DNA of 16,202 bases from JBCDCU01 sp039180865 (GCA_039180865.1 JBCDCZ010000079.1:1-16202); one strand, 5' to 3'; positions 9,228 through 15,727 are shown, numbered from the stretch's first letter. Notes: a model not told the origin generated them from the letters alone. Numbers and translations are program-made.

Positions 9228-10462
9228 TCAGAGGTCTCCTCATTGGAGCTTGTTCCAGCAAGATCAGCCGCTTGGTCAATCCACTTTTCGCGGTCGATCC
9301 GCCCCGGGAAATTCAAAAGCGTTTGAACATAGAGCACTTCAGGTCGCCCCCATTTTGCGATCTGATCGAAATGAAAAATCCCAAGGCCGTTCAGCCGTTT
9401 TTCGTTGACCGGTCCGATCCCTTTCACGCGCTTCAGATCGTCGGCACCGGATTTCCTCGGCGCTTTAAGACCACGCGGTTTTTTGCCGACAGCTGATGCC
9501 TTATCTTCCGGACTTGCGCCTTCGCCAAGGGCTGCCAGTTTAGCGGCGACGGCTGTTTCTTCATCGTCATTGGAAGCATCCACCACAGGAGCGGTTTCTT
9601 TGGGCTTCTCAGCCTTGGCTTTAGCGGGTTTTGCCGGTTCTTTGGTTTCAGTTTTTTCAGCCGGTTTTGGCGATTCTTTTGCAACATTCGCGGCAGCGGG
9701 TTTCGCGGTCACCTTTTTGGCTGATCCGTTCGCGGCTTTCAGAGACGCCGGATCGAAAGGAGCCAGGCCGAATGCGCTGGCTTCGCGGGCAATCTGGTCA
9801 GCCGAGCCAGCCATCACATAGGATTCGATATAAGAGTCGACCTGAGGCCCGTAATCCATCGCGTCTTCAAAGAGTTGGGTACGCCCACCCTCTGCGACAG
9901 ATAGATGGCGGCCTGTCTGCGGTCCGGGTTTCACCGCTTGCCCATTATCAATTGCATCAAGGAGTGCTTCGAATGTCTCAGGCGTGAGATCCTCGAACGT
10001 ATCCTTGAAGATCTGAACCATCGGCGCGTTGACACAGGCACCGAGGCATTCGACCTCCTCCCATGACATGCGACCATCAGCAGTCACTGTATGCTGTTGC
10101 TCGGAAATCCGTTTCTTACAGATCTTTATGATGTCTTCTGATCCACGAAGCATGCATGGCGTTGTCCCACATACCTGAATATGCGCCACCGAGCCGACCG
10201 GCTTCAACTGGAACATTGTATAGAAGGTCGCGACCTCCATCACCCGGATGAACGGCATATCGAGCATGTCGGCGATGTAGCGCATTGCAGGCTCAGGCAA
10301 CCATCCATCGTGCTGTTCCTGTGCCCGCCATAGAAGAGGGATCACAGCAGAGGCCTGCTTACCTTCAGGATATTTCTCTAATTGATTTTTCGCCCAGGCA
10401 AGATTGGCTTCGTCAAAGACGAAGCTCTCCGGTTGTTCCTCGGCAATGCGGCGAACGGCCAT
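9224..10462 (-). CDS. nuoE: NADH:quinone oxidoreductase chain E with long C-terminal extension
   Basis: 412 residues, against about 160-240 for a plain NuoE (24-kDa subunit). Residues 1 to about 180 are the thioredoxin-fold part, with 2Fe-2S cluster N1a ligands Cys98, Cys103, Cys139 and Cys143 (QVCGTTPCMLRG and CLGACVNAP). Residues about 180-245 are of mixed composition. About 245-295 is a low-complexity Lys/Ala/Pro/Glu linker, and 340-372 (DDLKRVKGIGPVNEKRLNGL and onward) resembles a helix-hairpin-helix or H3TH fold such as COG3743, followed by a short conserved-looking tail. Such tails on NuoE are known in alphaproteobacteria; their role is unclear. The start at 10462 overlaps the nuoD stop (TGATG), with a purine-rich GGGGAGG about 10 nt upstream. 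A longer in-frame start would lie inside nuoD and is rejected. Confidence 0.96.
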   Translation of the reverse strand: MAVRRIAEEQPESFVFDEANLAWAKNQLEKYPEGKQASAVIPLLWRAQEQHDGWLPEPAMRYIADMLDMPFIRVMEVATFYTMFQLKPVGSVAHIQVCGTTPCMLRGSEDIIKICKKRISEQQHTVTADGRMSWEEVECLGACVNAPMVQIFKDTFEDLTPETFEALLDAIDNGQAVKPGPQTGRHLSVAEGGRTQLFEDAMDYGPQVDSYIESYVMAGSADQIAREASAFGLAPFDPASLKAANGSAKKVTAKPAAANVAKESPKPAEKTETKEPAKPAKAKAEKPKETAPVVDASNDDEETAVAAKLAALGEGASPEDKASAVGKKPRGLKAPRKSGADDLKRVKGIGPVNEKRLNGLGIFHFDQIAKWGRPEVLYVQTLLNFPGRIDREKWIDQAADLAGTSSNEETSE

Positions 10463-11652
10463 CAGCGGTCGACCTCCCCGAAAACGATATCTAGTGAACC
10501 AAGAACGGCGGAGACATCGGCAAGCATGTGCCCACGGCACAAAAAGTCCATCGCCTGGAGGTGAGCGAAGCCCGGTGCTCTGATTTTGCACCGGTAGGGT
10601 TTGTTCGAACCGTCCGAGACGAGATAAACCCCGAATTCACCCTTCGGTGCTTCGACGGCGGCGTAAACGTCACCCTCCGGTACCCGGAAGCCCTCAGTAT
10701 AAAGTTTGAAATGATGGATCAGACTTTCCATTGACCGTTTCATTTCCGGACGTTTGGGCGGCACGATTTTCCCGTCGGTCGAGGAAATCGGTGTCTTGCC
10801 TTTTGGCCCCATCAGAAGCTCAACACACTGCTTCATGATTTTTACGGATTCGCGCATTTCTTCCATGCGGATCAGGTATCTATCGTAACAATCGCCGTTT
10901 TTACCGATTGGAATGTCAAAATCCATATCGGCGTAACACTCGTAGGGTTGCGCTTTGCGCAAATCCCAGGCAGCTCCCGATCCGCGGACCATCACGCCGG
11001 AAAAGCCCCAGGCCCAGGCATCGGATAAGTCCACGACACCAATATCGACGTTGCGCTGTTTGAAGATCCGATTGTCGGTGAGAAGGCCTTCGATGTCATC
11101 GCAGACCTCAAGAAACGGGTCGCACCAGGCCGCTATGTCCTCAAGAAGTTCTGGCGGGAGATCCTGATGCACACCGCCCGGACGCACATACGCGGAATGC
11201 ATACGTGCCCCTGAAGCCCGTTCGTAGAAGATCATCAGCTTTTCGCGTTCTTCAAAGCCCCAGAGCGGCGGAGTTAGCGCGCCGACATCCATCGCTTGCG
11301 TTGTCACGTTCAACAAATGCGAAAGGATCCGACCGATTTCCGAATAAAGAACCCGGATGAGTTGCCCACGATAGGGGACGGTAATGCCAATAAGCTTTTC
11401 AACGGCAAGCGCGAAGGCATGCTCCTGGTTCATCGGTGCGACGTAATCAAGCCTGTCGAAATATGGCACGGCCTGGAGATAGGTCTTGGTTTCAATCAGC
11501 TTTTCAGTACCGCGATGCAAGAGACCGATATGTGGATCGACCCGCTCGACAACTTCGCCGTCGAGTTCAAGCACCAATCGCAACACACCATGGGCAGCAG
11601 GATGCTGGGGGCCGAAGTTGATATTGAAGTTTCTGACCTGCGCTTCAGCCAT
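10462..11652 (-). CDS. nuoD: NADH:quinone oxidoreductase chain D
   Basis: 49-kDa-type subunit (396 residues) that, with NuoB, forms the quinone-reduction site; it descends from a NiFe-hydrogenase large subunit but lacks the metal-ligand cysteine pairs. Seen: NFGPQHPAAHGVLRLVLEL (residues 12-30) with His17 and His21, and Tyr70 in RLDYVAPMNQEHA, which by spacing match the quinone-site His and Tyr residues described in Yarrowia and Thermus. The RGTEKLIETKTYLQ, YVRPGGVHQDLP and SLDIVFGEVDR segments are family hallmarks, the last being the usual C-terminus. nuoC and nuoD are separate genes, unlike the fused nuoCD of enterobacteria. A GGGAG lies about 8-9 nt before the ATG, and the codon just before the ATG is an in-frame TAG that ends the small upstream frame. 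Confidence 0.99.
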   Translation of the reverse strand: MAEAQVRNFNINFGPQHPAAHGVLRLVLELDGEVVERVDPHIGLLHRGTEKLIETKTYLQAVPYFDRLDYVAPMNQEHAFALAVEKLIGITVPYRGQLIRVLYSEIGRILSHLLNVTTQAMDVGALTPPLWGFEEREKLMIFYERASGARMHSAYVRPGGVHQDLPPELLEDIAAWCDPFLEVCDDIEGLLTDNRIFKQRNVDIGVVDLSDAWAWGFSGVMVRGSGAAWDLRKAQPYECYADMDFDIPIGKNGDCYDRYLIRMEEMRESVKIMKQCVELLMGPKGKTPISSTDGKIVPPKRPEMKRSMESLIHHFKLYTEGFRVPEGDVYAAVEAPKGEFGVYLVSDGSNKPYRCKIRAPGFAHLQAMDFLCRGHMLADVSAVLGSLDIVFGEVDR

Positions 11653-11751
11653 CTACTTGTCTCCCGGCCTTCTCTTGGGTGCGAACATCAAGGGCTCATA
11701 CATATTCAAGATGGGGATCGCTAAGGTTGCTTTCACTGGTCGCCCCGTCAT
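11653..11751 (-). CDS. possible small ORF (32 residues) between nuoC and nuoD
   Basis: An ATG-to-TAG frame of 33 codons fits almost exactly between nuoC and nuoD. Its ATG comes 2 nt after the nuoC TAG (TAG-TG-ATG) and its TAG is directly followed by the nuoD ATG in the same frame. The peptide starts MTGRPVKATLAIPILNMYEP and ends in a basic KRRPGDK. It has no clear transmembrane helix or known motif. Against coding: there is no convincing Shine-Dalgarno site at the right distance, several codons (TTA, AGA, AGG, CGA) look unusual beside the nuo genes, and the 3' part doubles as the nuoD ribosome binding site. For coding: the exact fit and the layout for coupling. It may act only by carrying ribosomes to nuoD, or it may be chance. 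I do not recognise it. Confidence 0.3.
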   Translation of the reverse strand: MTGRPVKATLAIPILNMYEPLMFAPKRRPGDK

Positions 11752-11753
11752 CA

Positions 11754-12368
11754 CTAATGGCTCGCCTTCTCGTCGCCGGGCAACTCGTACTCGGTCCCTT
11801 CCCATGGGGAGGCGAAATCAAAGTTGCGGAACTCCTGTGCGAGCTTCACAGGTTCGTAGACGACGCGTTTGACTTCGTCGTCATAGCGCACTTCAACGAA
11901 GCCGGTGGTCGGAAAATCCTTGCGAAGCGGGTGCCCCTCAAAACCGTAATCGGTGAGAAGACGCCGCAAATCCGGGTGTCCGGAAAACAGGATCCCGTAA
12001 AGATCGTATGCTTCGCGCTCAAACCAATCGGCACCTGGAAAAATCTCGGTCGCCGATGGCACAAGCATGTCTTCATCTGCCTGAACTTTCACTCGCACAC
12101 GCATATTCTGCCTTGGTGACAGGAGATGATAAACGACATCAAATCGGCGTTTTCGACCAGGCCAATCAACGCCGCAAATATCAACGAGATTGACGAAAGT
12201 GGACTGACCGTCGTCGCGGAGGAACCTCAAAACATCGATTAATGCAGAAGCCGCAACGGTAACAGTCAATTCGTCATAGGCGATCACAACTTCATCCACC
12301 GCGCCGCCAAGCTCGGATGTCAAGTAGTCTGCGTAATCCGCAAGGCTGTTTTCTTCTTCTGCCGCCAT
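11754..12368 (-). CDS. nuoC: NADH:quinone oxidoreductase chain C
   Basis: 30-kDa-type subunit of the connecting module (204 residues), binding NuoD and NuoB; it has no cofactor. Recognised from FVNLVDICGVDWPGRKRRFD (about residues 58-77), VYHLLSPRQNMRVRVKV, the signature ADWFEREAYDLYGILFSGHP, then LRRLLTDYGFEGHPLRKDFP and the C-terminal VYEPVKLAQEFRNFDFASPW. The start at 12368 (MAAEEENSLADY) gives the usual length and has a GGGGGA stretch 4 nt upstream. A start 27 codons earlier at 12449 is also in frame and overlaps the stop of a 14-codon frame in a TGATG, but it would add a very Arg-rich, poorly conserved-looking leader. The gene is preceded by a 134-nt gap and followed by the small frame before nuoD. 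Confidence 0.96.
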   Translation of the reverse strand: MAAEEENSLADYADYLTSELGGAVDEVVIAYDELTVTVAASALIDVLRFLRDDGQSTFVNLVDICGVDWPGRKRRFDVVYHLLSPRQNMRVRVKVQADEDMLVPSATEIFPGADWFEREAYDLYGILFSGHPDLRRLLTDYGFEGHPLRKDFPTTGFVEVRYDDEVKRVVYEPVKLAQEFRNFDFASPWEGTEYELPGDEKASH

Positions 12369-12502
12369 CTTTCCCCCGACCGCCTTAAGCCCGCGTCGTC
12401 TGTTTCGTCGCCGCTGCGCCGTCCGGTATTTGCCTTCCGGGCCCGGCATCAGCTTTCATTGTGTTTAGACAGGCGTGTCGAACAGCCACCCATCGAGAAT
12501 TT
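12369..12502 (-). other. 134-nt nuoB-nuoC spacer with a GC palindrome and mini-ORF
   Basis: This is the largest gap in an operon whose other junctions (nuoC-nuoD aside) are 29 nt or less. It holds a perfect 10-nt palindrome CCGGGCCCGG (12437-12446) and a 14-codon ATG frame (12493 to 12449, peptide MGGCSTRLSKHNES) whose TGA overlaps the alternative upstream nuoC ATG as TGATG. No promoter or intrinsic terminator was seen. The spacer may only reflect the true nuoC start being further upstream, or it may carry an mRNA processing or control element. Confidence 0.4.
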
Positions 12503-13081
12503 CTATCGCTCAATCGTGCCCGTCCGACGAATTTTCTTTTGAAGAAGAAGGACACCGTAAAGCAGTGCCTCAGCCGTCGGTGGACAACCCGGCACATATA
12601 TATCGACTGGAACCACTCGGTCACATCCCCGAACGACGGAGTATGAATAGTGATAGTACCCGCCCCCGTTCGCGCAGGAACCCATTGAAATTACGTATCT
12701 TGGTTCCGGCATCTGGTCATAGACCTTCCGCAGTGCGGGCGCCATCTTGTTGGTAAGCGTGCCAGCGACGATCATAACGTCTGATTGGCGCGGTGAGGCG
12801 CGCGGAGCAAAGCCGAACCGCTCGGCATCATAGCGCGGCATCGACATCTGCATCATCTCAACCGCGCAACAGGCAAGCCCGAACGTCATCCACATCAATG
12901 ACCCGGTGCGCGCCCAGTTGATCAGGTCATCTGTCGACGTAACCAGGAAACCTTTATCCGCAAGCTCGTTGTCGATCTCGACAAAGAACGGATCATCTGC
13001 TCCGACCGGTTGACCTGTCTTAGAATCGACAAGTCCTTTCGGTGCATCTGCAATCAACGGTGAAGATTGTGACGATGCCAT
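12503..13081 (-). CDS. nuoB: NADH:quinone oxidoreductase chain B (cluster N2)
   Basis: Subunit carrying the terminal 4Fe-4S cluster N2, which reduces quinone at the interface with NuoD; equals mitochondrial PSST. It is 192 residues. N2 ligands are all present: the tandem Cys71-Cys72 in FGLACCAVEMM, Cys136 in MGSCANGGGYYHYSYSVVRG, and Cys166 in YVPGCPPTAEALLYG. The segment MPRYDAERFGFAPRASPRQSD is a family hallmark. The N-terminal 30 residues are variable and polar. The start lies 3 nt after the nuoA stop (TAA-GAA-ATG), with GGGA about 8 nt upstream. The C-terminus QKKIRRTGTIER is the usual one. Confidence 0.99.
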   Translation of the reverse strand: MASSQSSPLIADAPKGLVDSKTGQPVGADDPFFVEIDNELADKGFLVTSTDDLINWARTGSLMWMTFGLACCAVEMMQMSMPRYDAERFGFAPRASPRQSDVMIVAGTLTNKMAPALRKVYDQMPEPRYVISMGSCANGGGYYHYSYSVVRGCDRVVPVDIYVPGCPPTAEALLYGVLLLQKKIRRTGTIER

Positions 13082-13084
13082 TTC

Positions 13085-13450
13085 TTAATCCCACTCAAGC
13101 GCGCCCTTCTTCCACTCATAGATAAAGCCGACGGTCAAAACGCCGAGAAATATCATCATCGACCAGAAGCCGAACCATCCGAGTTCACCAAAAGCGACTG
13201 CCCAGGGGAACAAGAACGCGACTTCAAGATCGAAAATAATGAAGAGAATGGCAACGAGGTAAAACCGCACGTCGAACTTCATGCGGGCGTCATCGAATGC
13301 GTTAAAGCCGCATTCGTAGGCTGAGAGTTTTTCACTGTCCGGCGCTTTATAGGCAACAACGAATGGAGCGATCAGCAAAGCAAGGCCAATAGCGAGGCAC
13401 AAACCGATAAAGATGATGATCGGAAGGTATTCGCTTAAGAGTGCGTCCAT
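13085..13450 (-). CDS. nuoA: NADH:quinone oxidoreductase chain A (first gene of operon)
   Basis: Membrane subunit equal to ND3 (121 residues, three hydrophobic helices). Seen: the TM1-TM2 loop with Cys47 in KLSAYECGFNAFDDAR, the cysteine known from the active/deactive switch in mitochondrial ND3, and Asp74/Glu76 in FIIFDLEVAFLFPWAV. The start at 13450 was chosen because a GGGAGCGGGA purine stretch is directly upstream and the protein then aligns with typical NuoA. A further in-frame ATG at 13489 would add 13 mostly basic residues and is less likely. This is the promoter-proximal gene; the promoter should lie in the 635-nt region to its right. Confidence 0.98.
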   Translation of the reverse strand: MDALLSEYLPIIIFIGLCLAIGLALLIAPFVVAYKAPDSEKLSAYECGFNAFDDARMKFDVRFYLVAILFIIFDLEVAFLFPWAVAFGELGWFGFWSMMIFLGVLTVGFIYEWKKGALEWD

Positions 13451-13496
13451 GTCCCGCTCCCGTTTTCTAAAGAAAGCCGGGCGATGCAAGTGTCAG

Positions 13497-13518
13497 TTTG
13501 GCGCGATGTGCGCCCAAA
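13497..13518 (-). promoter_or_regulatory. inverted repeat in the probable nuoA leader
   Basis: TTTGG+CGC and GCG+CCAAA arms pair over 8 bp around a 5-nt loop, with one bulged base. It lies 47 nt before the nuoA ATG on the minus strand. It is downstream of the weak TATAGA element, so if that element is the promoter the hairpin would be in the mRNA leader. It could equally be a DNA operator. No U tract follows, so it is not an intrinsic terminator. Confidence 0.35.
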
Positions 13519-13855
13519 GCCCCGACTCTCTATATCCTTGCAATGCTTGGCTTATCGTCTCGCTCACCCGGGCGCAAGTGGACCTTTTGACAAAAACCGA
13601 TCAACTTCTGGCTTACCATCGAAGAACAGCTGAAACAGAGTGGCAGTTAAGTCACTGTTTTTTAGATTTTTTCTTGACGCAAATACCAGCTACCGAGCGA
13701 ACTTAGTCAGGCGAGCAAGCGCAAAGCGCCATGATGCCGCGTCAAAGTGCACCACAAAATGACCGGAAAACAGATTTTAGCCGCACAGCAGCCGTCTTTT
13801 CGTGCTAATTTCGCCACAAGTGTGTGGGCCTGGGGAGACCTGGTAACTCTAACCC

Positions 13856-13875
13856 GCGAGCTGAAGCTGGCTCGC
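13856..13875. repeat. perfect 6-bp inverted repeat
   Basis: GCGAGC and GCTCGC arms enclose an 8-nt loop. It is GC-rich, symmetric on both strands and not followed by a T run either way. It is the first of the hairpin cluster upstream of the coiled-coil gene. Confidence 0.5.
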
Positions 13876-13892
13876 AGGAACAGTGTGCCTAA

Positions 13893-13920
13893 TCGGCCGC
13901 GTTACAAGGTAACGTGCCGA
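13893..13920. repeat. strong 12-bp hairpin with one bulge and a 3-nt loop
   Basis: TCGGC (13893-13897), one bulged C, then GCGTTAC pairs with GTAACGT and GCCGA around an AAG loop; one of the 12 pairs is G-T. The tight loop and the stem continuing past a bulge suggest selection as RNA structure. No T tract follows on either strand, so a terminator role is unlikely. It is about 170 nt upstream of the coiled-coil gene and 440 nt upstream of nuoA. Confidence 0.6.
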
Positions 13921-13955
13921 CCGGAAACCCGATTAAAATCATACACTTCGCTTTT

Positions 13956-13977
13956 CCATTTCTGGATTTGGAAATGG
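13956..13977. repeat. perfect 7-bp inverted repeat
   Basis: CCATTTC and GAAATGG arms enclose an 8-nt loop. Immediately after it lies TTCAG-C-CTGAA (13978-13988), a second small palindrome with one central base. AT-rich arms like these would also suit a dimeric repressor site. Confidence 0.5.
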
Positions 13978-14044
13978 TTCAGCCTGAAAGAATCCGTTCG
14001 GTGTGTTCTGTAGACGCGGACATGCTCGGCAAAACGTTAAAATA

Positions 14045-14067
14045 TCAGGACGTTGAAAACGTTCTGA
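14045..14067 (+). promoter_or_regulatory. 10-bp hairpin just upstream of the Shine-Dalgarno site of the coiled-coil gene
   Basis: TCAGGACGTT and AACGTTCTGA pair over 10 bp (one G-T) around a GAA loop. The stem ends 7 nt before the GAGG Shine-Dalgarno sequence (14075-14078) and 18 nt before the ATG. A third ACGTT copy lies at 14034-14038, within an AAAACGTT direct repeat (14031 and 14056). It could be a 5' UTR stabiliser, a translation control element or an operator overlapping the promoter. Confidence 0.5.
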
Positions 14068-14085
14068 ATGGGTTGAGGTTTTAGA

Positions 14086-15507
14086 ATGAAAAGACGCTTT
14101 GGCATTTCACCGCTCTTCTCAAAAGAAGCCGAGGATGGCGAGAACCAGGAAACGTCTCAGGTAACGACAGAGGACAACATCCTCGATTACGAGGACGAAT
14201 TCGCCCAGGAGTTCGATCAGAACATGGCTCGGAATTTGGCGTCTTTTGACGCTGAACAGGACGAGCGGATCATCGATGCCGACAAAGCGGCAAAGAAAGT
14301 TAGCGAACTCAGCGGTAAAGCGGACGAATTCACACGTCTGTCTTCGGAAGTCGCCCTCGCAATCGGTTCCCTCGCGAAATATGTCGAAGGATCAAAAGGC
14401 GATATCAAGCAGCGCTACCAGACCGCCAAGGAGAATGAAGAACTCCGCCTGCAAGCCCTGCAACTGACATCCTCACTCAATCAGATGCAACGCGATCTTG
14501 ATGCCTCAAAACATGAGATTGCAACCTTGCGCAAGAACGGCGAGGAAGTGCAGCGCGCGCTTAAAGACGCACGCGACTCGATTTATGCGATGCGCAATTC
14601 CAATAAGAAGACGGCTGATCATTTCCGCCTGACAATGACCGAGAACTCGGAGCTTAAGGAGGATCTCAGTCTCCTCCAGGACGCGCATGACGCATTGCAG
14701 GCGAAATTTGAAGCGAGCGATACACAGCGCGCGCAGCTTAAGAACGACAATGAATCCGTCATGAAGGAGCTTTTCGAATCTCAAGGCCTGATCGAGGAAA
14801 AAGACGCTGCGCTCATGGCCCAACACGAGAAAAACAAGACGCTGACGTCTGAACTCGGGACAATTAATCGTCGGGTGATGGAACTTCAGGATGAGAAGAT
14901 CACGCTGGAATCACGCCTCGATAGCGCTCGCGAAGAACTCGGAACGTTAAAACGCACATCTGAACTGGACCAGCGCAAGCACGATAACGAAATATATTCA
15001 CTGCGCTCTGAGATCGACAACATCTCCTCTCAATGGCGCCTTGCCAAAGGCTCCATCAAGGAAGTCTCGACGGAAGCCCGTGCTCTGAGAGAACGGGAGC
15101 GTATTTCCAAGCAACGGCTTCTGGAGCTTGAGCACGAATTGCAGGAAGCTCAGAACATGCGCGAGAAGTATCAGGATCAGGTCCGCGAAAAGAGCGCACG
15201 CATCAGAGAACTGAACCTGCAATATGAAACGGTTCTGATCGAACTGAAGCAGGAGCAAGCCCAGACATCCGAATTGAGCCGCTCGGTAAAACGCTTGAGC
15301 GAAGATCAGGAAAGCACGCAAAGCTTGCGCATCAAATACGAAGCGGCCGTCGAACAGGTGAAAGAGCTGAAAATGCTGATCAGCGCTTATCAATTGAGCG
15401 ATGAGAAATCCGCGTCAGTGGATCTGCCAGACAGTGGCGATTCTGAAGCGGTAGAGGGTAACCAGCGCCTGCAACTTGTGACAGACAACGGCAAAGACGC
15501 TGAATAG
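14086..15507 (+). CDS. long coiled-coil protein, possibly crescentin-like filament protein
   Basis: 473 residues, cytoplasmic by appearance: no signal peptide and no membrane segment. A short basic start (MKRRFGISPLF) is followed by an acidic head to about residue 62. Then comes a nearly continuous heptad-rich region from about 65 to 440, rich in Glu, Leu, Lys, Arg, Gln and Ser, and an acidic disordered tail. There is no cysteine, no proline between residues 9 and 448, and a single Trp (317). This head-rod-tail plan and length resemble Caulobacter crescentin (457 residues), a bacterial intermediate-filament-like protein setting cell curvature. That is an inference from architecture, not a matched signature. 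Alternatives are a polar scaffold or an SMC-like rod without its ATPase heads, and no nucleotide-binding motif is seen. Start: GAGG 7 nt upstream. It is alone on its strand, divergent from nuoA. Confidence 0.9.
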   Translation: MKRRFGISPLFSKEAEDGENQETSQVTTEDNILDYEDEFAQEFDQNMARNLASFDAEQDERIIDADKAAKKVSELSGKADEFTRLSSEVALAIGSLAKYVEGSKGDIKQRYQTAKENEELRLQALQLTSSLNQMQRDLDASKHEIATLRKNGEEVQRALKDARDSIYAMRNSNKKTADHFRLTMTENSELKEDLSLLQDAHDALQAKFEASDTQRAQLKNDNESVMKELFESQGLIEEKDAALMAQHEKNKTLTSELGTINRRVMELQDEKITLESRLDSAREELGTLKRTSELDQRKHDNEIYSLRSEIDNISSQWRLAKGSIKEVSTEARALRERERISKQRLLELEHELQEAQNMREKYQDQVREKSARIRELNLQYETVLIELKQEQAQTSELSRSVKRLSEDQESTQSLRIKYEAAVEQVKELKMLISAYQLSDEKSASVDLPDSGDSEAVEGNQRLQLVTDNGKDAE

Positions 15508-15692
15508 TCCCGATAGAGACTGGGTATAGGAGGGATTACCAGGCGTCGCCTCCCCGGTCGGACGCGTTGATACACGCCTCCCTTTTAGACCGAGCGCGAC
15601 GAACCGGTTCCTCGTGCAGGGCCGTTGCCTGTGAGAACGCACCAGCGCGCTGTGACCAGTCCAATACCCCAATTGCGGGACAAAGAATGATC
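15508..15692. other. intergenic stretch after the coiled-coil gene, no gene seen
   Basis: No gene was found on either strand. It has an AGGAGGG (15528-15534) that looks like a Shine-Dalgarno site but is not followed by a usable start or frame, and a small palindrome AGGCG-T-CGCCT (15541-15551). A CCCTTTTAG stretch near 15578-15590 follows a weak long-range AGGCG/CGCCT pairing and could be a poor terminator for the coiled-coil gene. Confidence 0.5.
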
Positions 15693-15727
15693 AAAAGTCG
15701 CACGCGTACGGCTGACATGCGACTTTT
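15693..15727. terminator. bidirectional terminator-like hairpin
   Basis: Perfect 10-bp arms AAAAGTCGCA and TGCGACTTTT around a 15-nt loop. The stem core GTCGCA/TGCGAC is followed by TTTT on both strands, so it can act as an intrinsic terminator both for the coiled-coil gene (plus, ending 186 nt upstream) and for the tRNA transcript (minus, 56 nt after the tRNA-Asp end). Its place between convergent transcription units fits this. The T tract is short, so strength is uncertain. Confidence 0.65.

Larger units (their letters stand above)
13451..14085. other. intergenic region between divergent nuoA and the coiled-coil gene
   Basis: 635 nt without a believable gene. It must hold the nuo promoter (minus) and the promoter of the coiled-coil gene (plus). 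No strong -35/-10 pair was found on either strand. The best minus-strand -10-like element is TATAGA (13529-13534), without a good -35. A plus-strand TTGACA (13587-13592) has no matching -10. Near 13641-13672 a plus-strand weak stem (AGTG/CACT) is followed by two T runs, terminator-like but with nothing upstream to end. The part from 13856 to 14067 carries five inverted repeats, four of them listed separately; the fifth is the short TTCAG-C-CTGAA at 13978-13988. A 9-nt direct repeat GACCGGAAA occurs at 13761 and 13919. Confidence 0.6.

Noticed and set aside
9405..9821. 138-codon plus-strand frame rich in Ala, Ser and Phe
   Set aside because: It is the complement of the low-complexity Lys/Ala/Pro linker of NuoE, which explains both its length and its repetitive make-up.
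10463..10591. N-terminal extension of NuoE
   Set aside because: It lies inside the 3' end of nuoD; the TGATG junction with a purine-rich site upstream marks the true start at 10462.
13641..13672. Intrinsic terminator on the plus strand in front of the hairpin cluster
   Set aside because: The stem is only 4 bp and no plus-strand gene lies upstream to be terminated; the T runs are more likely AT-rich promoter-region DNA.
13413..13706. 97-codon plus-strand frame overlapping the nuoA start
   Set aside because: Antisense to the nuoA 5' end and leader, no ribosome site and no recognisable protein features.
13747..14013. 88-codon plus-strand frame in the nuoA upstream region
   Set aside because: No Shine-Dalgarno site, no resemblance to any family, odd composition (many Arg and Trp), and it runs through several inverted repeats that explain the region better.
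15528..15534. AGGAGGG as a ribosome binding site for a gene after the coiled-coil gene
   Set aside because: No ATG, GTG or TTG start at a usable distance leads to more than a few codons.
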